From the NCBI GenBank assembly GCA_028287115.1, contig JAQBQF010000142.1, positions 1 to 38,857 on the forward strand: a stretch of 38,857 nt of DNA. The letters run 5' to 3'. Below are positions 1 to 6,333 of this stretch, one piece after another (the stretch's first letter is position 1; every line of letters starts with the position of its first letter). The notes below the pieces were generated by a model that saw only the letters and a program-made list of their open reading frames with translations, was not told the DNA's origin and made no database searches. The translations under genes and the position numbers were made by a program. This DNA comes from Myxococcales bacterium. GTDB taxonomy: Bacteria; Myxococcota_A; Polyangia; Haliangiales; Haliangiaceae.

Positions 1-503
1 TCCGGGTACAACTCGCGCGAGAGCAAGTCGGCGCGCTTCACGAACGTCGGTAGCCGGTGCGGGCCGGCCATCGATGCGACGGCGGCCGCCGCGTCCGCGA
101 GCGCCATGCCGGCCGCGCTGACGAAGACGGGGCTCTCGCTCGTCCCGCGCCGCACCTCTGCGACGCCGGAGGCGCCGTAGAAGCCCGTCTTCGCGATGCC
201 GACCACCGCGACCTCGCCGCCCAGCGTCTCGTGCAGGCGCGCGCCGATGCCCGGGCTCCCGTCGCGCAGCCACACGTACGCGTCCACCACCGCGACGCGC
301 AGCCCGGCGCGCACCGGCGCGAGCACCTCGAGCAGGTACGGGAGCTCGCGCAGGTACATGCTCCCTGACACGTAAGGGTGCGGTGGCGTGGTCGAGCGCA
401 GCGCGTGCTCGCCCGAGGCCACCGTGTCCGGGAACTCGCGGAAGCAGACGCACGCTGCGACGACGCAGCTCTTTCGGTAGTCGACGTCGACGCACGCGAT
501 CAT
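1..503 (-). CDS. nfi: Endonuclease V family protein (3' end outside window)
   Basis: Reading leftward from the ATG at 503, about 167 codons stay open to the window edge, so the C-terminus is missing. Endonuclease V cuts DNA or RNA next to deoxyinosine/inosine during repair of deaminated adenine. The family's acidic metal-binding residues can be placed: Asp6 (or Asp8) in the first strand (VDVDY), Glu53 in the YVSG..YLRELP block and Asp74 in VVDAYVWL. The segment PGIGARLHETLGG then VVGIAKTGFYGA matches the family's 'G.GLA..LG..GVAK' core, and the LPTFVKRADLLSRELYP end matches the usual C-terminal Leu-Pro-Thr-Arg-Ala-Asp block. The Asp74 block reads DAYVW where the classic enzymes have DGxG, so this is a divergent member. 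The assignment rests on motif recognition only. Confidence 0.75.
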   Translation of the reverse strand, partial: MIACVDVDYRKSCVVAACVCFREFPDTVASGEHALRSTTPPHPYVSGSMYLRELPYLLEVLAPVRAGLRVAVVDAYVWLRDGSPGIGARLHETLGGEVAVVGIAKTGFYGASGVAEVRRGTSESPVFVSAAGMALADAAAAVASMAGPHRLPTFVKRADLLSRELYP

Positions 504-725
504 CCGGCAACATCCTAGCCTATGGCATACCTCGGGCGACCCGCGGGACGACTCCGCCCCCGCTCAAGCCATCATGAGAGGAGGTCCGGCATGAGCCACT
601 CGACCAATTGCCTCTCGATCAGGTCCGTTGCTGAGCGAATGAACGAAGCCGAGCTCGCCGAGCTGGTACAGCGCGCGAAGCCGGCGTGTCGGGCGCAGAC
701 GCGGCGCGTGGTTTATCGTAGGACC

Positions 726-1400
726 ATGGCGCGGTTCGGCTCGACTCTCGCGCTGCTCGTCCTCCTCGCGAGTGACGTTGGGTGTGGCAAGTCTTCCGTC
801 GATCTGACGTCTTCCGACGCAGGCGCGGCAGATGCGCGGACCTCTCCGCCAGCGCTGATCGAAGGGAGAGGCATCACGGTGTCACACGTTTGGACGTGGT
901 CTCCGAAGAACGCTCGCGTTGCCGGTGGTATCGCCATCGAGACTTTCGTAACGCTGACGGCAACGGCCGGATACCTGAGCGCTCCGTCGACTAGCGTGCG
1001 CCTCGTCACCGCGAACGGAGCACACATCCCGGTGGCCGATGCGGGGCATTCAACGTGTACGGACCTTCTCGCGCTCGGTGAGACCAGGCGTTGTACGTTC
1101 CTCTTCGAGATCTCGGTCACCGAGAAGCCCGAGCGGTTGGAGATTCGCGTCGCCCCCGAGCCAGCGATCGCGATCGCCATCGCGAACCCGCCGCCGACGT
1201 CGGGCCCGTGTGTCGCCGACGCTCCGTGTACGCCGTGCTCGTTCCCTGCATCGGGGATGGAATGCCAGAACGAGGCGCGCGCGCGCGGCCTCGAGCCGAC
1301 GTGTAACGTCAACGAAGACGCGGGGCCGGGCCGCACGATCACACTCTACTGTCCGCCCGGATATCGCCGCCGTGATCCGTCCCCTCCTCTCGGCCGATAA
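726..1400 (+). CDS. Putative cysteine-rich secreted lipoprotein, unknown function
   Basis: From the ATG at 726 the protein begins with a short basic, then hydrophobic, segment (MARFGSTLALLVLLASDVGC). This looks like a lipoprotein signal peptide with Cys20 as lipidation site, although Asp at -3 makes the lipobox imperfect. After a Ser/Asp/Ala-rich linker comes a roughly 120-residue beta-rich body with a Cys pair (CTDLLALGETRRC). The C-terminal 60 residues carry six cysteines (CVADAPCTPC...C...C...C) and probably form disulfides outside the cytoplasm. The same frame is open further upstream and has a much stronger Shine-Dalgarno (GAGAGGAGG, 576-584) six bases before an ATG at 591. That start would put 45 polar residues ahead of the signal peptide, so I prefer 726. 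I do not recognise the family. Confidence 0.6.
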   Translation: MARFGSTLALLVLLASDVGCGKSSVDLTSSDAGAADARTSPPALIEGRGITVSHVWTWSPKNARVAGGIAIETFVTLTATAGYLSAPSTSVRLVTANGAHIPVADAGHSTCTDLLALGETRRCTFLFEISVTEKPERLEIRVAPEPAIAIAIANPPPTSGPCVADAPCTPCSFPASGMECQNEARARGLEPTCNVNEDAGPGRTITLYCPPGYRRRDPSPPLGR

Positions 1401-1463
1401 CCACCCGGTATGAACGAGGCGGACGGGGTTCGCGCCCACCTAAACGCCGGTTCGGAGGACGAC

Positions 1464-2116
1464 ATGATCACGCTCTATGGCTTCGGAAACATCTTTCCCG
1501 AGGGGCGCGGCGAGACGAAGGACCTTCGTGCGCAGTGGGCGCTCGAGGAGACCGGGCTGCCGTATCGCGTCCACGCGCTCGACCACACCGGCGGCGAGCT
1601 CGACGGCGACGCCTTCAGCCGGATCAGCCCCTTCCACCAGGCGCCGGTCATCGACGACGACGGCTTCGTGGTGGCCGAGTCGGCCGCGGTGGTGCTCTAC
1701 CTGGCTGAGAAGGCCGGCAAGCTGATCCCGGGCGACGTCCAGGGGCGCACCCGCGTCATCCAGTGGTGCTTCGCCGCAGTCAGCACCGTCGCGCCGACCC
1801 TGCTGTGCATCGACGTCATCGAGATATTCGACAGCGGCGCCCACAAGCTCAAGGCGGAGGTGCGCAAGCTCGCCGGCCGCTGGCTCGGCGACTTCGAGCG
1901 TCGCCTCGAAGACCGCGAGTGGATCGCCTGCGCCGATTCACGGTGGCCGACATCATGATGGCCTGCGTCCTGCGCGGCATCCGCAAGACGGACTTCATGG
2001 AGCTCTTCCCCAGGATCAAGGCCTACTACGAGCGTTGTCAGGCCCGCCCGGCCTGGCAGCGCACGCTCGGCCTCTACGCCGAGCGACTCAGCCTGAGCGT
2101 CGACGACATCCGCTAG
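1464..2116 (+). pseudogene. Glutathione S-transferase family gene broken by a frameshift
   Basis: The first part (MITLYGFGNIFPEGRGE onward) is a thioredoxin-fold GST N-terminal domain. The glutathione-site block is SPFHQAPVIDDDGFVVAES, with the cis-proline in APVI and the Glu-Ser pair that holds the gamma-glutamyl group. The helical C-terminal domain starts normally, but the frame hits a stop at 1958 after WIACADSRWPTS. The correct continuation lies in another frame: RFTVADIMMACVLRGIRK to SVDDIR, stop at 2114-2116. RFTVADI is the conserved N-capping box of GST helix alpha-6. The change of frame is at about 1932-1938 and equals loss of one base (or gain of two). Repaired, the protein would be about 217 residues, normal for the family. 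It could be a true pseudogene or a sequencing/assembly error. No classical catalytic Tyr/Ser/Cys is obvious at the N-terminus. Confidence 0.85.
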
Positions 2117-2410
2117 ATCCCAGCCGGACGTCCATCGACCCGCGGTCGTCACGCCGACAAACCTGCCCACGTCGCCGGTGGCGAGCATGGTCAGCTCAAA
2201 GCCGGTGTCCGTCGGCCGGGGTCTCGGACTGGCATCCGAGGCCCTCGATCTCTTCGGTGTCCGTACGTACCCAGATCGTAAGGGCGAGATCTCCGAGGTC
2301 GCGACGTTCCGGCCGATCCGCCGACTCACCCGTCAGAACTCGACGGGATCAAGCTGCCGTCAACAGGCTACCAACAGCGCTCGTCGAAGCTCGTTGGATC
2401 GCCATTGCCG
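2117..2410 (+). other. Intergenic stretch with no recognisable gene
   Basis: These 294 bases lie between the broken GST gene and the left end of the RAYT element. Open frames exist on both strands, but none gives a protein I recognise, and none has a convincing ribosome binding site. I see no hairpin-plus-T terminator and no repeat. It may contain decayed coding sequence. Confidence 0.4.
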
Positions 2411-2566
2411 GCTCACGTCCGGGAGAACGCGTGACCTGGTCGGTGGACTCTGTGACCAGCGCGTAGGACGCGACGGACACGGCTTTCGCTGCTCACAGAT
2501 CCCACCTCCCCTGATGCGAACGCGGACGCTCCTCCTGGTTTTTCAAACCAAGGATCGGAGAAGAGG
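2411..2566 (+). repeat. Left imperfect inverted end of the RAYT element
   Basis: This is the single-copy arm. Its reverse complement matches 3741 to about 3868 and then the outermost part of the right arm (about 4050-4096) with scattered mismatches. It contains one copy of the roughly 67-bp unit that is arrayed on the right. The dyad GTCACAGAGTCCACCGAC near CACAGAT can form a REP-like hairpin. Confidence 0.75.
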
Positions 2567-2728
2567 AAGCTCTCGGAAGCGAAATCACTAGCGGTGGGAC
2601 CGCTCGGACTTGGAATGGAACGGCTCACGGCGAGAGCTCGCGAGGCAGGCAGCAGCCACGGGCGGTCTCGCACGCCAGCCAGGCGCTCGAGGAGCAGGCG
2701 GAGCGCGAGGACAACTTGTTCTCCAGAG

Positions 2729-2828
2729 GCTGCTGTTGCTCCAGGGGCTGCTTTTGCTCCACGAGCTGCTGTTGCTCCACGAGCTGCTGTTGCTCCAGGA
2801 GCTGCTGTTGCTCCAGGAGCTGCTGTTG
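2729..2828 (+). repeat. 18-bp tandem repeat, about 5.5 copies
   Basis: The unit is GCTGCTGTTGCTCCASGA, with copies starting at 2729, 2747, 2765, 2783, 2801 and a partial copy at 2819. The last full copies are identical; earlier ones differ at one or two bases. Because 18 is a multiple of three, several frames stay open and give low-complexity peptides (Cys/Ser-rich or Leu-rich on +, Asn/Ser/Trp-rich on -). I take these as accidental. It lies inside the mobile element upstream of the transposase start. Confidence 0.85.
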
Positions 2829-2949
2829 GTTGTGTTCCCCGGTGTGCGCAAGGGCGTCATGGATCTGTGTGCGTGTCGTGGTGGTTTTTGTGCAAGCCGC
2901 GACGAAATTCGGGTGTCAGACCGTCTTGATAGAACAGTGCCGTAAACCT

Positions 2950-3654
2950 ATGGCGCGCGGTCACAAGAAACATGTTCAGCTCTCACTCGATCGGGCCCGC
3001 AAGCTCGAGGGGCGGGGCGGCTGGAGGCCCGGATCGGGCCGTCCGAAGGGGCGCAAGACCGTATCGCACGACAAGCGCGCGGAATCGCCGGCGCGGTATC
3101 CGCAGCACGTCACGATGCGGATCGTCGAGGGCGCGGAGTCGATCGCCCGCGACTTCCTGATGAAGAAGATCCGCGCGGCGATGCGCGAGTCGCAGAAGGT
3201 GACGTTCCGGATCGCCGAATTCAACGTGCTCTCGAACCACCTGCATCTCGTGATCGAGGCGGCGAGTCAGAGTGCGCTCTCGCGCGGCATTCAGGGTTTT
3301 GCGGTGAGGGTTGCCCGTCGCGTGAATCGCGCCTTGAAGCGCACGGGCAAGTTGTTCGCGACCCGCTATCACGCGCGCGCGCTAACGACGCCGAGGGAAG
3401 TCCGCAACGTGCTGCGCTACGTGCTCCTCAATCGCAAGCATCACGCGAGTGCCACGAGATTCGGCAAGTACTGGTGGGATCCATGTTCGAGCGCTGCGTG
3501 GTTCACGGGCTGGAGCACGCGCGTTTCGACGGATACCGAATGGAAACGCGAGCTCGTTGCCGAGCCGCCGCCGACAGTTCCTGCCAAGACCTGGTTGTTA
3601 ACTACGGGATGGCGAAAGCACGGCGCGTTGCGATTCGATGAGGCTCCTGCATGA
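2950..3654 (+). CDS. REP-associated tyrosine transposase (RAYT, Y1/IS200-like HUH family)
   Basis: The protein is 234 residues from the ATG at 2950. The frame is open back to 2716, but that part is the 18-bp repeat and Cys-rich junk. The N-terminus is basic with GGWRPGSGRPKGRK, a nucleic-acid-binding segment common in stand-alone RAYTs. The Y1 transposase core follows: the HUH metal-binding pair is His97-Leu-His99 in SNHLHLVIEA. The catalytic tyrosine is probably Tyr157 in NVLRYVLLNRKHH, about 58 residues later, which is the normal spacing. The conserved GKLFATRYHAR segment lies between them. RAYTs nick single-stranded DNA at REP hairpins and are usually present once per REP family. All catalytic residues are present, so the gene may be active. 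There is no clear Shine-Dalgarno before the start. Confidence 0.85.
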   Translation: MARGHKKHVQLSLDRARKLEGRGGWRPGSGRPKGRKTVSHDKRAESPARYPQHVTMRIVEGAESIARDFLMKKIRAAMRESQKVTFRIAEFNVLSNHLHLVIEAASQSALSRGIQGFAVRVARRVNRALKRTGKLFATRYHARALTTPREVRNVLRYVLLNRKHHASATRFGKYWWDPCSSAAWFTGWSTRVSTDTEWKRELVAEPPPTVPAKTWLLTTGWRKHGALRFDEAPA

Positions 3655-3740
3655 CCCAGTCGCGCACAGGTGTGCCTTCACCTCTTGGATCGCGCGGACA
3701 CGTCCAGCTCTCGCCCTGCCGAGCAGCCGCAGAGGTTCCC

Positions 3741-4096
3741 TTCCTCCGATCCTTGGTTTGAAAAACCCAAGTGGAGCGTCTGCGTTCACGTTAGGGGAGG
3801 TCGGATCTGTGAGCCTCGAAAGGCATGTCCGGCGCCCGCTACGCGCAGGTCACGGAGTCCACCGACAGGTCGGATCTGTGAGCAGCGAGGGCATGTTCGG
3901 CGCCGCTACGCGCCGGTCACACAGTCCACCGACAGGTCGGATCTGTGAGCAGCGAAAGGCATGTCCGGCGCCCGCTACGCGCCGGTCACAGAGTCCACCG
4001 AGGTCGGATCTGTGAGCAGCGAAAGGCATGTCCGGCGCCCGCTACGCGCAGGTCACGGAGTCCACCGATCGGTCACGCGTTCTGCTGGACGTGAGG
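3741..4096 (+). repeat. Right inverted end of the RAYT element, internally expanded
   Basis: Mirrors 2411-2566 in opposite orientation. The inner part (about 3741-3800) and the outermost part (4071-4096, GGTCACGCGTTCTGCTGGACGTGAGG) each have a single counterpart in the left arm. The middle is a four-copy array. The order of blocks is identical in both arms, so the array grew by unequal duplication of the unit rather than by separate insertion. Confidence 0.75.
3799..4070 (+). repeat. 67-69-bp tandem array (4 copies), REP-like units
   Basis: Units begin GGTCGGATCTGTGAGC and start at 3799, 3868, 3935 and 4002. Each runs through a CATGTCCGGCGCCCGCTACGC block and ends with GTCAC.GAGTCCACCGA. At unit junctions the sequence CACAGAGTCC...GGATCTGTG can fold as a short hairpin (six paired bases, a bulge, then three more), resembling a REP palindrome. 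Units differ from each other by a few substitutions and one- or two-base indels. Confidence 0.8.
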
Positions 4097-4170
4097 GCGA
4101 GGCTCGAACGATCGCACGAGGATAGTAGTCGCGCGCAAGCGACATCGCCGCAGAGAAACATCGAAACCGA

Positions 4171-4632
4171 TCAGCGCAGGCGATCGACGACGGCAGCGAC
4201 GAATGGATCCCAGGCTTCGAACAGCGGCGCCCCGAGGCGCGTGCAGACGATGTCGACGTTGCCCTTGCGCCAGTAGCCGGGAGGGCAGCCGACGACGAGC
4301 TTGCCATCGCGCGCGTGCAGGCCGAGCTCGAGTAACGTGATAGGTGATGCGGTTTCGGGCACGAACCACATCGCGATCAGGTCGGCCCGGTCGAGACCGT
4401 CGAGCTCCCACTCGACCTGCGCGCGAAACTTCGGTTCGTCGATCGATTGTCGCCAGGTCGCGTCCCATTCGTCGCGCCGCGGATTCAGCACGACGACATT
4501 CAGGTGCGCCAGCTCGCGCGTGAGCGCGGCCTGCCACTCGGTGGCGTTGCCCATCTCGATCGAGCCCGCGAGGAACACGACGCGCGCGGACGGATCGATC
4601 TCGAGCAGTGTCGGTGGCTTCAGAACGACCAT
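4171..4632 (-). CDS. Nucleoside 2-deoxyribosyltransferase-like protein
   Basis: A 153-residue Rossmann-like protein starting at the ATG at 4632. VVFLAGSIEMG (residues 18-28) matches the family's first strand and its 'LAGSI/LAGP' substrate loop. Asn50-Pro51-Arg52 (VVVLNPRRDEWD) fits the following loop. LDGLDRADLIAMWFVPET fits the strand that reports a bound nucleoside. Glu102 in PITLLELGLHARDGKLVVG is in the position of the catalytic nucleophile. These enzymes swap bases between deoxyribosides or cleave them; the short stand-alone form is often of phage or accessory origin. The gene stops 75 bases from the RAYT element, and its upstream side runs into a minisatellite. The fold assignment is fairly safe; activity on nucleosides is inferred. 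Confidence 0.75.
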   Translation of the reverse strand: MVVLKPPTLLEIDPSARVVFLAGSIEMGNATEWQAALTRELAHLNVVVLNPRRDEWDATWRQSIDEPKFRAQVEWELDGLDRADLIAMWFVPETASPITLLELGLHARDGKLVVGCPPGYWRKGNVDIVCTRLGAPLFEAWDPFVAAVVDRLR

Positions 4633-4680
4633 GCACCGATCCTAGCGCAGCCGGCGACGCGACGATTCGCGCCAGCAGGG

Positions 4681-5027
4681 GACTCGCGCAAGCGCCAGCA
4701 TGCGACTCGCGCAAGCGCCGGCACGGGGCCATGCGCAAGCGCCAGCATGGGCCTCGCGTAAGCGCCAGCATGCGCCTCGCGCAAGCGCCAGTACGCGACT
4801 CGCGCAAGCGCCAGCATGCGACTCGCGCAAGCGCCAGCATGCGACTCGCGCAAGCGCCAGCACCGGACTCGCGCAAGTGCCAGCACCGGACTCGCGCAAG
4901 CGCCAGCATGGGACTCGCGTAAGCGCCAGCATGGGACTCGCGCAAGCGCCAGCACGCGACTCGCGCGAGCGCCAGCACGGGACTCGCGCAGCGCCCAGCA
5001 TGGGACTCGCGCAAGCGCTGGCGAATC
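4681..5027 (+). repeat. 23-bp tandem repeat (minisatellite), about 15 copies
   Basis: The unit is approximately GACTCGCGCAAGCGCCAGCA plus three bases, repeated at 4681, 4704, then with small variations through 4797, 4820 and 4843 to about 5003. Variants differ mainly in the three bases after CAGCA, plus single substitutions (AAGTG, GTAAG, GCGAG) and one rearranged copy near 4980. Each unit contains GCGCAAGCGC, a near palindrome. A 23-base period shifts frame every copy and leaves all six frames open, so the long open frames here are not genes. It lacks unique spacers and is not CRISPR. It lies upstream of both the minus-strand gene at 4632 and the plus-strand gene at 5183. Confidence 0.9.
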
Positions 5028-5182
5028 TTTGGTCGAGCCCGAGGATTGCTGCTGCGCCGTCACGGTCGCACCCCCTCCGGCACCCCGGAGCTCCTCGGGA
5101 CGGCATGGACAACGCGTCCCGGGCTCGACTTGACGGCATCTTGAGCGCACTCGTGATACGTCACGACCTAGGAGGAATCGTC

Positions 5183-5569
5183 ATGGGTGCGATCGGCGAG
5201 CAAGTTCATACGAAGTTCAAGCTGTTCACGGGCGCGCTCGACAAGTCGGGCAACATCGGGCCGCTCGCGGCGGATGTCGCCGCGTGGGCCAAGGGCGCGA
5301 AGGCCGCGCCGAAGAGCATCGGCGTCGAGTTCGTCGAGAGCAGCAAGAAGCTGATCCTCTCGGTCGGATATCGCGACGACGAGAAGCCGTACGGCATCAA
5401 GCTGACGTCGGCGAAGGTCGGGTCAGTCGGCAAGCTCGACGCTGCCGAGCTCACGAAGCTCGAGAAGGCGATGGGCGATGCCGCGACGAAGCACAAGAAC
5501 GTGATCTGCCACGAGCTGTACGTGACGGACGCGAACGAGCTGTTCATCGTCGTGATGGCGCACGACTGA
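5183..5569 (+). CDS. Conserved-looking small protein of unknown function (128 aa)
   Basis: The start at 5183 is set by a strong Shine-Dalgarno (AGGAGG at 5170-5175) eight bases upstream; the same frame is open further back only because of the minisatellite. A weak sigma70-like pair, TTGACG (5130) and TGATAC (5154), lies ahead of it. The protein looks like a soluble alpha/beta domain. It has an N-terminal amphipathic stretch (EQVHTKFKLFTGALDKSGN), then two strand pairs (IGVEFVESSKKLILSVGYRDDE and KPYGIKLTSAKVG), a helix (AELTKLEKAMGDAATKH) and a final strand pair (VICHELYVTDANELFIVVMAHD). It has no signal peptide or membrane segment. I do not recognise the family. It converges with the coiled-coil gene at 5619-6245, next to pspA. 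Confidence 0.75.
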   Translation: MGAIGEQVHTKFKLFTGALDKSGNIGPLAADVAAWAKGAKAAPKSIGVEFVESSKKLILSVGYRDDEKPYGIKLTSAKVGSVGKLDAAELTKLEKAMGDAATKHKNVICHELYVTDANELFIVVMAHD

Positions 5570-5618
5570 GTGAGCGTGCGTGCGCGCCGCAACGCGTCCG
5601 GCATCCCGAACGTTGCGA

Positions 5619-6245
5619 CTACCGCTTCGACTTGGCGGGCGTCGGAGGCGGCACGTCGCTCGCGAGCTTGTCCATCGCGCCGAAGAACATCCGGGCTCCT
5701 TGGAGCCGGCCTTCTTCGCTCGTGCATTGCGCCTTCACGGAGTCGAGGTCGCGCTTGGCGGCCTCGATCGCGGCGCGGCGGTCGTCGATCTGCTTCTGCA
5801 GGTCGTCGATCGCTTGTTGCTCTTGCTGGATCGCGCTGCGCGACGTGTCGGTCTTGCTCTCTTCGACCGCGCGCACGACTCGGATCTTGCGCCCTGCGTC
5901 GGTGAGCACGTCGTTCGCGGACTTGCCGATCGCACCGAGGAACGCTTTGGCGGACGATAGCTTCGAGGCTTGCGGTAGCTCGACATCGAGCCCGGCTAGA
6001 AATTTCTCGAGGGCCTCGACTTCGTCGGTGTTCGGAATGCCTGCCTGATCGTAGAGCGCCTGGAAATCGATCGAACCCGAGAGCTGCGACGGGCGCGTGT
6101 CGGCGGGGAGCCTCGCGGGCGCCTCGCTGGCAGGCACTTGATACTTCGCGAGCTCGGCCTCGACCGCCGCGTGATCGTCGGCCGAAATCGCTGCCGGTTG
6201 ACCTTCTTGGACGACGAACAGGCCCTTGAGTTTGTTCCACCCCAC
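5619..6245 (-). CDS. Coiled-coil protein of unknown function, divergent from pspA
   Basis: A 208-residue protein with a GTG start at 6245 (GTG GGG TGG AAC). It begins with a short amphipathic segment (MGWNKLKGLFVV), followed by an acidic linker. A middle region (residues about 55-125, IDFQALYDQAGIPNTDEVEALEKFLAGL) looks like a small helical domain, and a clear coiled coil (about 130-185) contains QQEQQAIDDLQKQIDDRRAA. One cysteine falls near residue 179, and the tail is Pro/Lys-rich (PPPTPAKSKR). The gene is transcribed away from pspA across an 88-bp shared promoter region, which suggests joint control. The amphipathic N-terminus plus coiled coil recalls the architecture of PspA, but I cannot show homology. 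Function unknown. Confidence 0.75.
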   Translation of the reverse strand: MGWNKLKGLFVVQEGQPAAISADDHAAVEAELAKYQVPASEAPARLPADTRPSQLSGSIDFQALYDQAGIPNTDEVEALEKFLAGLDVELPQASKLSSAKAFLGAIGKSANDVLTDAGRKIRVVRAVEESKTDTSRSAIQQEQQAIDDLQKQIDDRRAAIEAAKRDLDSVKAQCTSEEGRLQGARMFFGAMDKLASDVPPPTPAKSKR

Positions 6246-6270
6246 AGCTGTTCTTCTAACACGAGTCGGG

Positions 6271-6300
6271 TTGACCGTGCGTCGGCGGGACGCCTACCAT
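6271..6300 (+). promoter_or_regulatory. Candidate sigma70-type promoter for pspA
   Basis: TTGACC (6271-6276) and TACCAT (6295-6300) are separated by 18 bases and lie 34 bases before the pspA ATG. A Shine-Dalgarno GAGGAG follows at 6322-6327. I found no sigma54 -24/-12 pair here, unlike the enterobacterial psp operon. The prediction is by eye only. Confidence 0.4.
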
Positions 6301-6333
6301 GCCCGAACATTTTCCTGACCGAGGAGCGGTGGC

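Larger units (their letters stand above)
2411..4096 (+). mobile_element. RAYT (REP-associated tyrosine transposase, IS200-like) element with long inverted ends
   Basis: A HUH/Y1 transposase gene (2950-3654) sits between two related sequences in opposite orientation. The reverse complement of 2411-2566 aligns along its length with 3741-4096. Shared blocks in order are GATCCTTGGTTTGAAAAACC, GGAGCGTC.GCGTTC, AGGGGAGGT.GGATCTGTGAG, GTCAC.GAGTCCACCGA, GGTCACGCGTTCT and GGACGTGAG. Similarity ends abruptly at both outer edges, which places the boundaries near 2411 and 4096. The right arm is longer because its inner unit is repeated four times. I see no target-site duplication, as expected for this single-strand transposition class. 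The element lies 75 bases from the 3' end of the minus-strand gene at 4171-4632. Confidence 0.75.

Noticed and set aside
2716..2949. Cys/Ser-rich N-terminal extension of the transposase
   Set aside because: It is the in-frame reading of an 18-bp DNA repeat followed by unrelated sequence. The normal RAYT N-terminus (MARGHKKHVQLSL) starts at 2950.
4681..5027. CRISPR array
   Set aside because: The repeat is contiguous with no unique spacers, the units vary in sequence, and there are no cas genes in the window.
4640..5150. Long open frames on both strands across the 23-bp repeat
   Set aside because: The 23-base period cycles the frame, so all six frames lack stops by composition. The peptides are low-complexity (ASASMRLAQAP-type or ALARVACWRLRES-type) with no start signals.
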